Shown here one piece after another: positions 28,429 to 38,803 of a stretch of 50,316 nt of DNA. This DNA is from Lachnospiraceae bacterium (GTDB taxonomy: Bacteria > Bacillota > Clostridia > Lachnospirales > Lachnospiraceae), in the NCBI GenBank assembly GCA_017469405.1, contig JAFUGL010000068.1, positions 1-50,316 of the forward strand, read 5' to 3'. Every line of letters starts with the position of its first letter. Position 1 is the first letter of the stretch. A program made the position numbers and the translations under genes. A model generated the notes under the pieces. The model did not search any database, was not told the origin of the DNA, and saw nothing but the letters and a program-made list of their open reading frames with translations.

Positions 28429-29421
28429 TTACGAATTGCTGCTTAACAGTGGTTTATTTTTATCCTTATATGCAAATGCATATAAAAGTACTAAGAAACA
28501 ATATCCAAAGAAATTACCTGCCATAAAGAACATTCCATCTGAAACATTATTTATCTGACCTATAGCCAATGCACCGAAAAACAATGCTCCACCTCCAAAT
28601 AACAGGTTAAGCCACAATGCCCATTTAAATCCTTTGATATTATATAACAGCATACATAAAAATATCAATATAGAAAGAACAACTAAAAATATACAGGCTG
28701 TTTGCGCTCTTTCGATATACTCCGGAACACCTTCATATCCATAATTTTTCAAATTATCTCCCCTTAAAGCAGAAATATAATTTTTGGTGATTATCAGGAA
28801 AAGGATACTTAATATCATTGCAATTACAGGATAGAAAAATGTATATAATACCCTCTCTGAAATAAGCAGTACTATATATGCCGCAATAGAAACAGCAATT
28901 AAAATCAAAACAATTTTTAATATACCGTATTCATATGTACGGAAAAAATCAGAATCATAATCATCTTTGTATCTTGGTAATGTCATTACAATAAATCCAG
29001 TAAACGGTGTAGCATTTATAAGAGTTCCAAGGATTGCAACAATATTTGCAAATATCTTTAGAAACTTTGTAAATTTTTCTTTCCTCCTGGCCTTCATCTC
29101 TTCTCTTACAGCAGGGTCATACGGATTTGGCTGTGCATATGGATTAGCCATCATATGCGGATTTGCCTGCATATATGGATTTGGCTGCGCATACGGATTT
29201 GGCTGCGCATACGGATTTGGCTGCGCATATTGACTCATCTGCGCATACGGATTTGGCTGCGCATATGAATCAGCACCCATATACAAAGCTGATTGCTCAT
29301 CCGGTTCAGCACTCATATACATTTCAGCTTGTGAAGTATCCTTAATTCTTTGTTCGGCGCCACACACCTTACAAAATTTACTTCCATCAGGTATTTCGCT
29401 ACCACATTGTGAACAAAACAT
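28429..29421 (-). CDS. Zinc-ribbon membrane protein with QPNPYA repeats
   Basis: 330 residues. The N-terminal zinc ribbon is MFCSQCG..PDGSKFCKVCG (Cys 3, 6, 17, 20). A low-complexity cytosolic linker (about 50-105) follows, with repeated QPNPYA / QANPYM units. About five membrane helices fill roughly 118-315. The ribbon is nearly identical in wording to those of the neighbouring genes, including at DNA level. The QPNPYA repeats resemble the tail of the protein at 40666-41499. No catalytic motif is visible. It lies in the middle of the co-directional zinc-ribbon run. Confidence 0.75.
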   Translation of the reverse strand: MFCSQCGSEIPDGSKFCKVCGAEQRIKDTSQAEMYMSAEPDEQSALYMGADSYAQPNPYAQMSQYAQPNPYAQPNPYAQPNPYMQANPHMMANPYAQPNPYDPAVREEMKARRKEKFTKFLKIFANIVAILGTLINATPFTGFIVMTLPRYKDDYDSDFFRTYEYGILKIVLILIAVSIAAYIVLLISERVLYTFFYPVIAMILSILFLIITKNYISALRGDNLKNYGYEGVPEYIERAQTACIFLVVLSILIFLCMLLYNIKGFKWALWLNLLFGGGALFFGALAIGQINNVSDGMFFMAGNFFGYCFLVLLYAFAYKDKNKPLLSSNS

Positions 29422-29467
29422 ATCATTTCCTCCTCATATATGATATAGACATAAGTCTTGTACATTT

Positions 29468-30466
29468 TCATTCAGATACTTTATTTCCACATACATAACA
29501 AAACTTTGCATTATTGTTTAATAAAGTACCACAGCTTTTACATTTATTAATCATTTTAGTATTATTCATTGTTGGATTTTTAAATGTATTCAAAGGCGGA
29601 TAGTTAATTGGCTGACCGGGCACAGTTCCCATCGGCGGATAACCCATAGTCTGACCCGGCATAGTTCCCATCGGTGGATAACCCATAGTCTGACCCGGCA
29701 TAGTTCCCATCGGCGGATAACCCATAGTCTGACCCGGCATGGTTCCCATCGGCGGATAGCCGGTAGTCTGCCCCGGCATGGTTCCCATCGGCGGATAACC
29801 ATAATAACCTGCATAACCGATATATGAACTCTCTTTTTCCATGAAATAGATATATAAACCTGTCAAAGAAAGAATTCCCACCCAGATTAAATTTTCACCA
29901 AATCCATTTATAATAAGTGAGTCGGTACCATCTGATTTAGAACTGAAAAAAATCACTCTGCAAAGCACACCACCAAGATAGATAAGCACCGGAATAAAAA
30001 TCTTTATGTCATATCTTTGTCCCTCGTCTGATTTTTTGCAATAAAATCCCATAACAACAATCGAACCATACATAAGAGCATACATAAGCAATCCACCCAC
30101 AGTAAAATTCGATCCAAGCCTTGATAAAGATCCTAACAACGATTTAAGATAAACAACTACTGCAACAACAATCGCTGTTGCAAAAACAGCATACACAATA
30201 GTAAAGATTCCATACTTATTCAGCTGACGAATAACCAATACATATGCACAAATAACCGAAATAACAGCAAGGCATACCATGATAAAAATCTCAAACTTCA
30301 ATATTTTAACCGCTTTATCTTCGCTGCCATAACCATAATGCCTTACAGATTCCTCGTATTCTTTAATAATTTTTGTACTATCAACTATCTTAATAATATG
30401 TCTTATAGCTACTACAACCCACAGTATTGCCACCGCAAATCTTGTTATGTCACTTTTTTTATACAT
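29468..30466 (-). CDS. Polytopic membrane protein with 13-residue tandem repeats and C-terminal zinc ribbon
   Basis: 332 residues. About six membrane helices (roughly 8-225) precede a run of 13-residue units GYPPMGTMPGQTM (about five copies, about 226-290). The protein ends in a zinc ribbon CKSCG...CYVCGNK (about 309-327). Compared with its neighbours the order is reversed: ribbon at the C-terminus, as in the proteins at 26927 and 40666. The 39-bp DNA units are almost identical, so copy number could vary between strains without frameshift. The function is unknown. Confidence 0.75.
   Translation of the reverse strand: MYKKSDITRFAVAILWVVVAIRHIIKIVDSTKIIKEYEESVRHYGYGSEDKAVKILKFEIFIMVCLAVISVICAYVLVIRQLNKYGIFTIVYAVFATAIVVAVVVYLKSLLGSLSRLGSNFTVGGLLMYALMYGSIVVMGFYCKKSDEGQRYDIKIFIPVLIYLGGVLCRVIFFSSKSDGTDSLIINGFGENLIWVGILSLTGLYIYFMEKESSYIGYAGYYGYPPMGTMPGQTTGYPPMGTMPGQTMGYPPMGTMPGQTMGYPPMGTMPGQTMGYPPMGTVPGQPINYPPLNTFKNPTMNNTKMINKCKSCGTLLNNNAKFCYVCGNKVSE
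29592..29800. repeat. 39-bp tandem repeats inside a coding region
   Basis: About five near-identical 39-bp units share ATCGGCGGAT at exact 39-bp spacing (for example 29631 and 29670). Each encodes 13 residues, so gain or loss of a unit keeps the frame. The repeats form the cytosolic Pro/Gly/Met-rich segment of the host membrane protein. Confidence 0.8.
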
Positions 30467-30498
30467 ATGACCGCATCTCCTTTGTAATTAACTGATTA

Positions 30499-32358
30499 TT
30501 ATTCCACCTTATGATTGTAGTACATCGACCAATAATTTACGCCGTCTATATTTTTCAGTTGCATTTTAGCTTCATACTTTTCTATTTCTTCATCAATATC
30601 GTATTCCGGATCAGGAACTTTATTATAGGTTATATAATAAAATGTGCCGTCCGTTTTAACCGTTTCTATTTCCAATAAATCTCCAATCCAACCGATTCCA
30701 CCAATCATAAAATACAAACGACCGTTTTCTATATAACTCTCATTTTCATCAAGCAGTTTATTTAAAAGAATATCATAATCTCCTTCTTTTACATTAAATA
30801 TATTAACAGCCACCCACTTAAGTCCCTCAAGTGATACATGATTATATCCCATATTGTGCCAAGGTGAATTTTCATCCGATAAGTATCCGCGCGGATCATC
30901 AACCTCTCCCCATACAGTTTCAAGATCATATAAAGGATATAAGCTATTGTCAACACATATAAAAGGAGAAACTAGGTGATATAATAAATCAAAGTTTCCA
31001 CTTAATACTTGCTCACTGTCATAATAACGCTCATAATTACCGTCTCTGTATATGTCCATTTGGTTAAAAAAACTTACAAGCGCATCATATTCCGGCAGAT
31101 CTGATATAGATATCTCCCATGGTTCTACCGGCACGGGCTCTGTATCAAATAAATTAACGCCGTCAGCTATAGGCTGATCCGGTTCATCAACATCAACATT
31201 TACTTCATCTAACTTTTCATAATCCTCTGTTGTCATCTTACTGTCAATCGAAAAGAGCAAAGAATCAGGCAGCCCCCACTTGGTCATATAGCTGTTTAAC
31301 AATTCCCTTGAACCAAATATAGTAACGGATGTAAACATATATCCGTCTCTTGAATACCAATAGTCTACTTTTACAAGGAAATCATTTGTACTGCCTATAT
31401 ATTCACCATCTTTATTCATACCTGTAAGCTTGCTGATTTCTTTTGCAAATAGAAGTCTTGACTTCAGCAAATCATCAAAATTTCCGGCTTTTAAAGGCAT
31501 ATCATCATATAAATCCTTTAAAGCCTGTTTGTTTTCTTCCTTACTTCTATCAAAAAAACCTGAATAAAATCTATCCGGAAAAACTATTCCCGCCGGATAA
31601 TCAAGTCCTGTAAAACCGTCCTGTAAAAATTTGTCATAATCCGACTCTACTTCATCAAGAGATATCTCTCCGTTTTTATCATATAATTTGCTGTAGCTGC
31701 TGGAACCATCACAATAATATCCTGCTTTTTCAAGATCGGAAGGTGTAGATTTAGCACTTGTACCATCAGCAAATTTAAAACTCGCATTATTATAAAAACA
31801 TATACTGATTGCTCCATTATGTACAACCGAATCATTACCCAAATTAACTATTGGTCTTGTAACTATTATGTTCTGTTTTTTATTTTCATCATCTTGTGAA
31901 AAGGAAGAAATGAGTTGTCCATCCTTATAATAATCGTATGTAGGATTTATATCATTTGACTTAAATACAACTCCATCATTAAGCTTACTTAAGTTTGATA
32001 ATCCATCCTCATAGGTTATATCACAACGCGTTCCATTTACGGTAACATACGAGCCACTGCTCTTTTTACCTTTTATAAAATATATAGTTAAAAATGTACC
32101 GATACCTATAACAGCGAGTACACATACAGCAATCCATACCTTTGCCCAGGTTGGAAGTTTCTTTTTAGAAGCCTTTTTTTGCTTACCACTATCCGCACTT
32201 GAAGGCTGCGACTCCGGTACATAATTTTGCTGATACTGCTGCCCGTTGTCAGGCTGTGCATTATGTTCGCTCATCTGCGGTACTATAAGCTTCGCTCCAC
32301 ATACATTACAAAATTTACTTCCATCAGGAAGATTTGCCCCACACTCATTACAAAACAT
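30499..32358 (-). CDS. Zinc-ribbon single-pass membrane protein, extracytoplasmic family A
   Basis: 619 residues. The zinc ribbon MFCNECG..PDGSKFCNVCG (Cys 3, 6, 17, 20) is followed by a Gln/Ser-rich linker, a membrane helix at about 71-95 (WIAVCVLAVIGIGTFLTIYF) and a long domain outside the cell. That domain opens with YVTVNGTRCDI..DGLSNL. It later has an acidic patch, EPWEISISDLPEYDALVSF (about 410) and ends NIDGVNYWSMYYNHKVE. The same domain occurs in 34752-36782, 36838-38772 (in part) and 38804-40621. No enzyme motif is visible. The Lys-flanked helix and positive-inside rule put the ribbon in the cytoplasm. Confidence 0.75.
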   Translation of the reverse strand: MFCNECGANLPDGSKFCNVCGAKLIVPQMSEHNAQPDNGQQYQQNYVPESQPSSADSGKQKKASKKKLPTWAKVWIAVCVLAVIGIGTFLTIYFIKGKKSSGSYVTVNGTRCDITYEDGLSNLSKLNDGVVFKSNDINPTYDYYKDGQLISSFSQDDENKKQNIIVTRPIVNLGNDSVVHNGAISICFYNNASFKFADGTSAKSTPSDLEKAGYYCDGSSSYSKLYDKNGEISLDEVESDYDKFLQDGFTGLDYPAGIVFPDRFYSGFFDRSKEENKQALKDLYDDMPLKAGNFDDLLKSRLLFAKEISKLTGMNKDGEYIGSTNDFLVKVDYWYSRDGYMFTSVTIFGSRELLNSYMTKWGLPDSLLFSIDSKMTTEDYEKLDEVNVDVDEPDQPIADGVNLFDTEPVPVEPWEISISDLPEYDALVSFFNQMDIYRDGNYERYYDSEQVLSGNFDLLYHLVSPFICVDNSLYPLYDLETVWGEVDDPRGYLSDENSPWHNMGYNHVSLEGLKWVAVNIFNVKEGDYDILLNKLLDENESYIENGRLYFMIGGIGWIGDLLEIETVKTDGTFYYITYNKVPDPEYDIDEEIEKYEAKMQLKNIDGVNYWSMYYNHKVE

Positions 32359-32405
32359 TTTTTATCCTCCATATTGTGACAGGAATCACTCCCTGCAATA
32401 TATTT

Positions 32406-33233
32406 TTAATATCTGATTTCCACACTCATTTTTCCTATAAGCTCATGTGTATCATCACGATAAACCTTTACGGTTTCCGTTCCTTTTTTAACATTGGATG
32501 CATCATCATATCCAAAACTTATCCAAAGATAATCGTCCGAACCTCTATCAGTGTCAAAAACACCAAAGCTCGTATATCCATCAGTACCTGTTATTCTATA
32601 GCTTAACGGAATTTTCTCTCCGGATGAAAGTCCACCTATCTGGAAATGATAATATCTTGTAGTACTTCTGCTTATTTCACTTAAATTAGTAAAATTATCA
32701 CCGGACGACGTATTTACGGCAACATTGTATATATATGTTGTACTTGAATATACTTCCTCTTTTGTTTCTTTCTCGACTTCCTGTTTATCTTCTGTTGTGG
32801 TTGCAACCGTGGTTACATCATCTCTGTCTGTTGTAGCAACTTCGGTTTTATTATTATTTTCTAACGCCTTATCATTGGAATCATCCTGACTTTTCTTTGA
32901 AAAAGGATTTAATACAAATATAACGATAACAACTGCCGCAACAATTGTTCCTATTATTTCACCGATTATAATCCCTTTCTTTGCACCACTATTTTGTCTT
33001 TCATTTATTTTCATTTTATCATTATTATTAACACTGTTATAATCACCCGATGTATTATCAAGAGAGTAATCATCGCTATAATAGCTTGTATCGGGCTGTA
33101 TCTGCTGTTCTGCCTGCTCATAACTTATCTGATTTTCTGTGTTTTCATTTTCATGTATTCGCTGTTTGGCACCGCATGCATTGCAGAATTTACTTCCGTC
33201 AGGTAATTGAGTTCCACATTGATTACAAAACAT
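32406..33233 (-). CDS. Zinc-ribbon single-pass membrane protein, extracytoplasmic family B (short form)
   Basis: 275 residues: zinc ribbon MFCNQCG..FCNACG, a linker rich in Asn/Asp/Gln/Ser, a membrane helix at about 88-108, a Thr/Glu-rich stalk and a domain of about 110 residues outside the cell. The last contains YNVAVNTSSGDNFTNLSEIS, RYYHFQIGGLSSGE and a C-terminal MSVEIRY. It matches the middle part of the protein at 33300-34640 (YIINAVVNTSENDIITNMER, RYYHFELQGLEYGE), so the two define a second extracellular domain family. The fold is unknown, but all-beta, Ig-like character seems likely from the alternation. Confidence 0.72.
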   Translation of the reverse strand: MFCNQCGTQLPDGSKFCNACGAKQRIHENENTENQISYEQAEQQIQPDTSYYSDDYSLDNTSGDYNSVNNNDKMKINERQNSGAKKGIIIGEIIGTIVAAVVIVIFVLNPFSKKSQDDSNDKALENNNKTEVATTDRDDVTTVATTTEDKQEVEKETKEEVYSSTTYIYNVAVNTSSGDNFTNLSEISRSTTRYYHFQIGGLSSGEKIPLSYRITGTDGYTSFGVFDTDRGSDDYLWISFGYDDASNVKKGTETVKVYRDDTHELIGKMSVEIRY

Positions 33234-33299
33234 TTTTCTTTCCTCCGTAAAAATTTAAGCAATAGCAGGTTAAGTATTCCTAAACCTTTTCATTTTTGC

Positions 33300-34640
33300 T
33301 TAATGTGTTTGTATAGATTCACCGGAATAATCAGCCGATGTATACTGCTGTTCCAGATGATATTTATCATCATATGTATTTAAAAATATAGCATACTCTC
33401 CCGTACGACTTTTAATTTTATAATCCCAGTCATATTCGGTATTCTGCATTGTATCTTCAAAATACCAGTACATATCATAATCACCAAACTTATTTATAGC
33501 ATCAGTAAGCAATTCCGAAGGAATTACATTTTCACTAATCTCATATCCGTATCTAATACCTACTAAAATGTTATTCTCAAAATAAAGCACATAATTATTG
33601 CCATCTGAATACACATAATTCAGATAATCCAAAGGAACATCCGACCATTCCCAATACTCTTTGGCAGGCAGGGAATTATTTAAATATGAATTTAATTCGT
33701 CATAAGACATACCAAAAAGACTGCTGTCCACTGTAAGTATGCCATTTACTACTCCAAATGAACCGCCGTTATCTTTTTTCTCTTCTGATTTTGTAGTATT
33801 TTCTGTAGTATCTGCAACATTATAAACGATTTTTACTGAAATACTTCCAATATCCTCTTTTGTATCTTTATATTTAACATTAATTGTTTCAAGTCCTGTA
33901 TGATAGTCATCATCTTCGTCAAAATATTTTATTACTATTTGATCACCATTTTTATGTGTGCCCGGTATAGCATACGTAGAAGCACTTCCTGAAGCTTTTT
34001 CTACTTTATAAATCAATTCAACCTCTTCTCCATACTCCAAGCCCTGAAGTTCAAAATGATAATATCTTTCATCATATATGCTTATTCTTTCCATATTTGT
34101 TATAATATCATTTTCACTTGTATTAACAACTGCATTGATAATGTAAGCTTTACCGGAAGTTTCTTCATATGTACTATCAGTCGTAGTATCGGCTACGATT
34201 TCAGTTGTTTTATCTGCTGCTTTTTCATCCTTTTTAAACGGATTTAAAACAATTAAAACTATTGTCACTGCAACAAGGAGTGTTGCAAATATGCTTATAC
34301 CTATTATCAAACCTTTTTTTCCTGATTTGGGTGTATTCTGTTTTTTGACATTCAAATCATCGTCTGTCGGCTTTTTTAGTTCGACAAACTGTGTATTATC
34401 CTCATACACCTGCGGCCTCATACCGTTATATACCGGCTGCGTCTGATTATCATATACCGGTTGTGTCTGATTACCATATATCTGTTGGCTGTTGTATCCC
34501 TCATAAGGCTGCGTTGTTCCTACCTGTTGTTCCTGCTGAACCGGCCTATTAATAGCGTTCGGTCTAATCTGCTCGGATCCGCACACATGACAAAATTTAC
34601 TTCCATCAGGTATATTACTTCCACATTGAGTACAAAACAT
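33300..34640 (-). CDS. Zinc-ribbon single-pass membrane protein, extracytoplasmic family B with extra C-terminal domain
   Basis: 446 residues from the ATG at 34640 (MFCTQCGSNIPDG), preceded by CGGAGGAAAG; the frame is open further upstream but has no comparable site. Layout: zinc ribbon, linker with QTQPVYDN / QTQPVYNG repeats, membrane helix at about 110-132, Thr-rich stalk, the family B domain, then an extra domain of about 140 residues starting near FGVVNGILTVDSSLFGMSYD. The extra part reads like a small alpha/beta domain, but I cannot name it. Confidence 0.72.
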   Translation of the reverse strand: MFCTQCGSNIPDGSKFCHVCGSEQIRPNAINRPVQQEQQVGTTQPYEGYNSQQIYGNQTQPVYDNQTQPVYNGMRPQVYEDNTQFVELKKPTDDDLNVKKQNTPKSGKKGLIIGISIFATLLVAVTIVLIVLNPFKKDEKAADKTTEIVADTTTDSTYEETSGKAYIINAVVNTSENDIITNMERISIYDERYYHFELQGLEYGEEVELIYKVEKASGSASTYAIPGTHKNGDQIVIKYFDEDDDYHTGLETINVKYKDTKEDIGSISVKIVYNVADTTENTTKSEEKKDNGGSFGVVNGILTVDSSLFGMSYDELNSYLNNSLPAKEYWEWSDVPLDYLNYVYSDGNNYVLYFENNILVGIRYGYEISENVIPSELLTDAINKFGDYDMYWYFEDTMQNTEYDWDYKIKSRTGEYAIFLNTYDDKYHLEQQYTSADYSGESIQTH

Positions 34641-34751
34641 TTTTCTTTCCTCCGTTTTTGCGACATGGTGACAGGCATCACATTCCACCCTATCCCATAT
34701 ATTGCTTTCACAATTATAATATAAATTATAATTGAAATAAACCCTCAAAAA

Positions 34752-36782
34752 CTATTCTGCCCTATGTTTGTAATACATCGACCAATAATTCTTGCCATCT
34801 ATGTTTTTTAATTCCATTTCAGCTATATATTTTTTACTCGGGATATCGCTTGCCGTATCACCAAAAAAATTAGGATCAGGCATTTCATAATATGTTATGA
34901 TATATTTTCTGCCATCGGTCTTAACGGATTCAATTTCAGGATAGAAAGCCAATCCTTCTCCGGCAATATCTATCGAATAGTAATATCTCCCACTTTCATA
35001 ATATCCTCTTCCTCTGACTTCTAAATCATTAGTCAAAGCTTCAAAATCTCCATCAGAAACATTAAATATATTTTTTGCAATCCATCTTAATCCATTTTCC
35101 GACAAAGAATGATAAGCCGCCCATTAGGTATCAGGATCATTTGTATAACCTCGCGGATCAGCCGGATCTCCCCCATAAGTCCACGCTTCTTCAAGATCAT
35201 AGACATCATCGTACAAACCAATCCTTTGGATACACATAGGATTTCCCATTATATTTCCCAAAATATTAGAGGTTCCGTCTGCAGCCGTACTGCTATCATA
35301 CTCATCATACTCATCTCCCCAATCGTTATCATAATACCATTCAAACGACAACAAAAATGAAATCAGCGCATCATACTCCGGTATATCAGACACAGATATC
35401 TCCCAAGGTTCTACCGGCTGCTGTAAGTTATAATCCTCATCTTCAGGTATATCAGCTCCCGGTCTTATCTCAATATATGGGTCATATATCTCAATGGTTG
35501 CATCCTCTTGAGTATCATAATGTTCGGTGGTAATCTTGGCATCCAAGATAAACATACTGAAATCCGGAACTCCCCAGTTATTCATATATTCATTTAAATT
35601 TTCCATCGGACCATATATTGAAATTATGGCATCATTATATTTTCCGTTTATATATACGAGGTCAACTCGTACAAGGTAATCTTTTGTACTACCTATATAT
35701 TCATGGGCATTCATACCAGTGAGCTTGCCAAATTCGCGGCAAACCAAAAGTCTGAATTTTAAAAATGTATCATAATCTTTGATATCCATATTCTGATATC
35801 TGTCTATAAGTACCTTTCTGTTTGTTTCCTTATCTCTTGAAAAATCAAAATTATTCCTATCATCCGGGAAACCATAACTAACAAGATCATAATTCAAGTT
35901 TTCAAATCCCGATTCAAGAAACATATTATAGTCGGAATTAATACTTTCAACCGAAATCTCGCCGTTTTTATCATAAAGCTTACTGTAAGTATATTTTCTT
36001 TCATCATCATTATTGGTTTGCGAAAAACATACAAAGCCTGCTTTTTCCAAATCAGCTTCTGATGATTCTTCGTTTATTCCATCAGAAAACTCAAAATCAG
36101 CATTATTATTTAAATGTACACTTACACCTGCATTTCTTTCTTTTTCCTCATGAATACTGAGAACTTCTTTTTTTACGAATGCACTAAACTTCTCGTCCGG
36201 CTCTAATGTTTTTACTAATTCTCCATTTTGATATAACTCATATGAGTCGCCGTTTTGAAGCAAAACTCCGTTTTCTATCTCGTCAAGATTTGAAATTCCG
36301 TCTTTATCATTAAATTCACACTTAACACCATTTATGGTTATATAAGCCGGTTTACCGTTTTTCTTACCCTTTATAAAATGTATCGTTAAAAATGTTGCAA
36401 CACCAACCACTGCAAGTACGCATACTGTTATGAGTACCTTAATCCATATAGGCAGCTTTTTCTTTGAAGATTTTTTAGAATTTGCTTTTTTATTGTCAGC
36501 CGGTTCGGACTGTTGTACATAGCTTGGTTGAATCTCTTGCTGATTAGATTGATTATAATTTGATTGTATTTCCTGCTGATATGTCTGCTCATAGCTTGGT
36601 TGTACAGGCTGACTTGACTGGTCGTAACCGGACTGAAAACTTTGTTGTCCGTCATAACTATATCCTGTCTGCATCGGCTGTGCTGCCTGTCCGCTCTCTT
36701 GAAGTGAAATCATCTTCGCTCCACATATGCTGCAAAATTTACTTCCATCAGGGAGCTCGGCTCCACATACATTACAATACAT
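34752..36782 (-). pseudogene. Zinc-ribbon single-pass membrane protein, family A, interrupted by an in-frame stop
   Basis: From the ATG at 36782 (MYCNVCGAELPDG) the frame runs 552 codons to TAA at 35126-35124. It then continues in the same frame (WAAYHSLSENGLRWIAKNIF) to a second stop at 34752, ending NIDGKNYWSMYYKHRAE. The intact paralog at 38804-40621 reads DPDTEWMGYRSVSEYGLRWI at this point, so GAA for Glu has become TAA. Otherwise the protein would be about 676 residues: zinc ribbon, long Gln/Ser/Tyr linker, membrane helix and family A domain. The truncated product still has the ribbon, helix and most of the outer domain, so a shortened function is possible. Sequencing error is the main alternative. 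Confidence 0.82.
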
Positions 36783-36837
36783 TTTATATTCCTCCGTTTA
36801 ATGAAAAAACTTACACCCCATATTACATTTTAAAAAC

Positions 36838-38772
36838 TCAAAAGAATGGGGTTATGCTATCCTTGTAGATTGACCAATATCCCTTACCATCAATTATCTT
36901 GTACTCCAGTTCAGCATAGTGTGTTCCTATAAACTCATCTCCCTCTCCATATGTGTATAAGTCATAGGTTATATGATATCTCTCTCCATTGAACTCAACA
37001 GATTTAATTTGAGGAACAAAGCCTCCGCCTACACCTCCTACGTAAGCATAATAGTTTCCATCATAAAAGTAATAATATGAATCAACATTATCCTTAGCAG
37101 CTTGTATCATATCATCATTCCAGTTATAGACATTCTTAAATACAAAATCAGCCCTATATCCATCAATCCCATAAGCATATTCAAATTTATTAAGAGGGTC
37201 CATTACCTCATCACTGATATATACATTATCATAATAATGTATATTATAAAGTCCTATATCAATATTAAAGAATGAAGAATAAAATCTGTCATAATCTATA
37301 TATCCTTCGCAGTCGTAATCTTCTCCTCGTTTACTATACCAGCCAAAATTACCCAGAAAATCATCAATTCCCTCCGGCAGATTAGCTATATCATATGGCT
37401 CATATGATGTTACCGGAACTTCTGTAGTAGATTCATCATTACCCTCTTCTTCGGGTATATCAGCTCCCGGTCTTATCTCAATATAAGGATCGTAAACCTC
37501 AATAGTTGCATCCTCTTGAGTATCATAATGTTCGGTGGTTATCTTGGCATCTGAAACATAAAATGTACTATCTGGTAATCCCCACTTTGTCATATAGTCG
37601 TTCAGTTTTTCATGCGGAGCATATATTGAAATTAATGTACATGTATCTCCTGAAGCACTAATACCAACATCAACTCTGACGAGAAAGTCACTTGTTGCTC
37701 CAACATATTCATTATTTTTCATACCGGACAGCTTTGAAGCTTCCTTTGAGAAAAGAAGCTTGAATTTAAAATAATCATCAAAATCACTAATACCACTTAC
37801 ATCAAGCTTTGATGAATATGCATCTATCAAAGCTCTTCGTCTTTCATCTTTATTAAAATACGGACTGCTTGCCGCAATCAAAATCTTATCCTCCGGAAAA
37901 CCCGGTGATAAATTATAATCGACACCATTGTTATAATTCTCAAGAAAAGCCTCATAATCAGAATTAATGCTATCAAGGGCAATCTCACCATTCTTATCGA
38001 AAAGTTTACTATACATATAAAAGTCAGAATACTTGCTAGTATATATATATCCATTTTTTTCACAAGCTTCCTTTGATGCTTTGCTTCCAATACCGTCTGA
38101 TAATTCAAACTCAGCACCATCCGTTACGGTTATTTGCAAGCACCCAATTCTCCTTTTGATACTATCAAAATGCAAAGCGCCTTGCTTTTCAACCATTACA
38201 TTGACATCATTTGGTTCTACATTTGATATGAAATTTCCATTTTTATAAAGATCACAACTATACGCACCATTCCTACTATATGTTAATACTATGCCATCTT
38301 CAATCTTATCAAGGTTGGATATGCCATCCTCGTCGTTTATCTCGCACTTTATGCCATCTATGGTTACATAAACCGGTTTACCGTTTTTCTTACCCTTTAT
38401 AAAATGTATCGTTAAAAATGTTGCAACACCAACCACTGTAAGTACGCAAACTGTTATGAGTACCTTTACCCACATTGGAAGCTTCTTCTTCGATGTCTTC
38501 ACTGGCTTGACTTTCCTATCGTTAATAGGCTGTGACTGCTGTACATAGCCTGATTGCATCTCCTGCTGATATGACCGGTCGTAGCTTGATTGTACAGCTT
38601 GTCTTGACTGCTCGTAACCGGACTGTAAATTTTGTTGTCCATCATAACTATAGCCTGTCTGCATCGGCTGTGCTGCCTGTCCACTCTCTTGCAGAGAAAT
38701 CATCTTCGCTCCACATATGCTGCAAAATTTACTTCCATCAGGGAGCTCTGCTCCACATACATTACAATACAT
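36838..38772 (-). CDS. Zinc-ribbon single-pass membrane protein, family A with divergent C-terminus
   Basis: 644 residues: zinc ribbon MYCNVCG..FCSICG, Gln/Ser/Tyr linker, membrane helix (about 97-118, VLITVCVLTVVGVATFLTIHF) and an outer domain. The first two thirds of the outer domain matches family A. The stretch PDSTFYVSDAKITTEHYD is identical to the protein at 38804-40621. After IRPGADIPEEE it departs from its relatives: the EPWEIS/PEYDAL and final WSMYYNH parts are replaced by a different C-terminal sequence ending GKGYWSIYKDSITPFF. This mosaic suggests recombination among paralogs. Confidence 0.75.
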   Translation of the reverse strand: MYCNVCGAELPDGSKFCSICGAKMISLQESGQAAQPMQTGYSYDGQQNLQSGYEQSRQAVQSSYDRSYQQEMQSGYVQQSQPINDRKVKPVKTSKKKLPMWVKVLITVCVLTVVGVATFLTIHFIKGKKNGKPVYVTIDGIKCEINDEDGISNLDKIEDGIVLTYSRNGAYSCDLYKNGNFISNVEPNDVNVMVEKQGALHFDSIKRRIGCLQITVTDGAEFELSDGIGSKASKEACEKNGYIYTSKYSDFYMYSKLFDKNGEIALDSINSDYEAFLENYNNGVDYNLSPGFPEDKILIAASSPYFNKDERRRALIDAYSSKLDVSGISDFDDYFKFKLLFSKEASKLSGMKNNEYVGATSDFLVRVDVGISASGDTCTLISIYAPHEKLNDYMTKWGLPDSTFYVSDAKITTEHYDTQEDATIEVYDPYIEIRPGADIPEEEGNDESTTEVPVTSYEPYDIANLPEGIDDFLGNFGWYSKRGEDYDCEGYIDYDRFYSSFFNIDIGLYNIHYYDNVYISDEVMDPLNKFEYAYGIDGYRADFVFKNVYNWNDDMIQAAKDNVDSYYYFYDGNYYAYVGGVGGGFVPQIKSVEFNGERYHITYDLYTYGEGDEFIGTHYAELEYKIIDGKGYWSIYKDSITPFF

Positions 38773-38803
38773 TTTTTATCCTCCACTTGATTTATGCACA
38801 TTT

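Noticed and set aside
10476-36782. Stop-codon reassignment suggested by two in-frame TAA codons
   Set aside because: Many intact genes in the window end in TAA at the expected family end, so TAA is a normal stop. The two cases are independent nonsense changes or errors.
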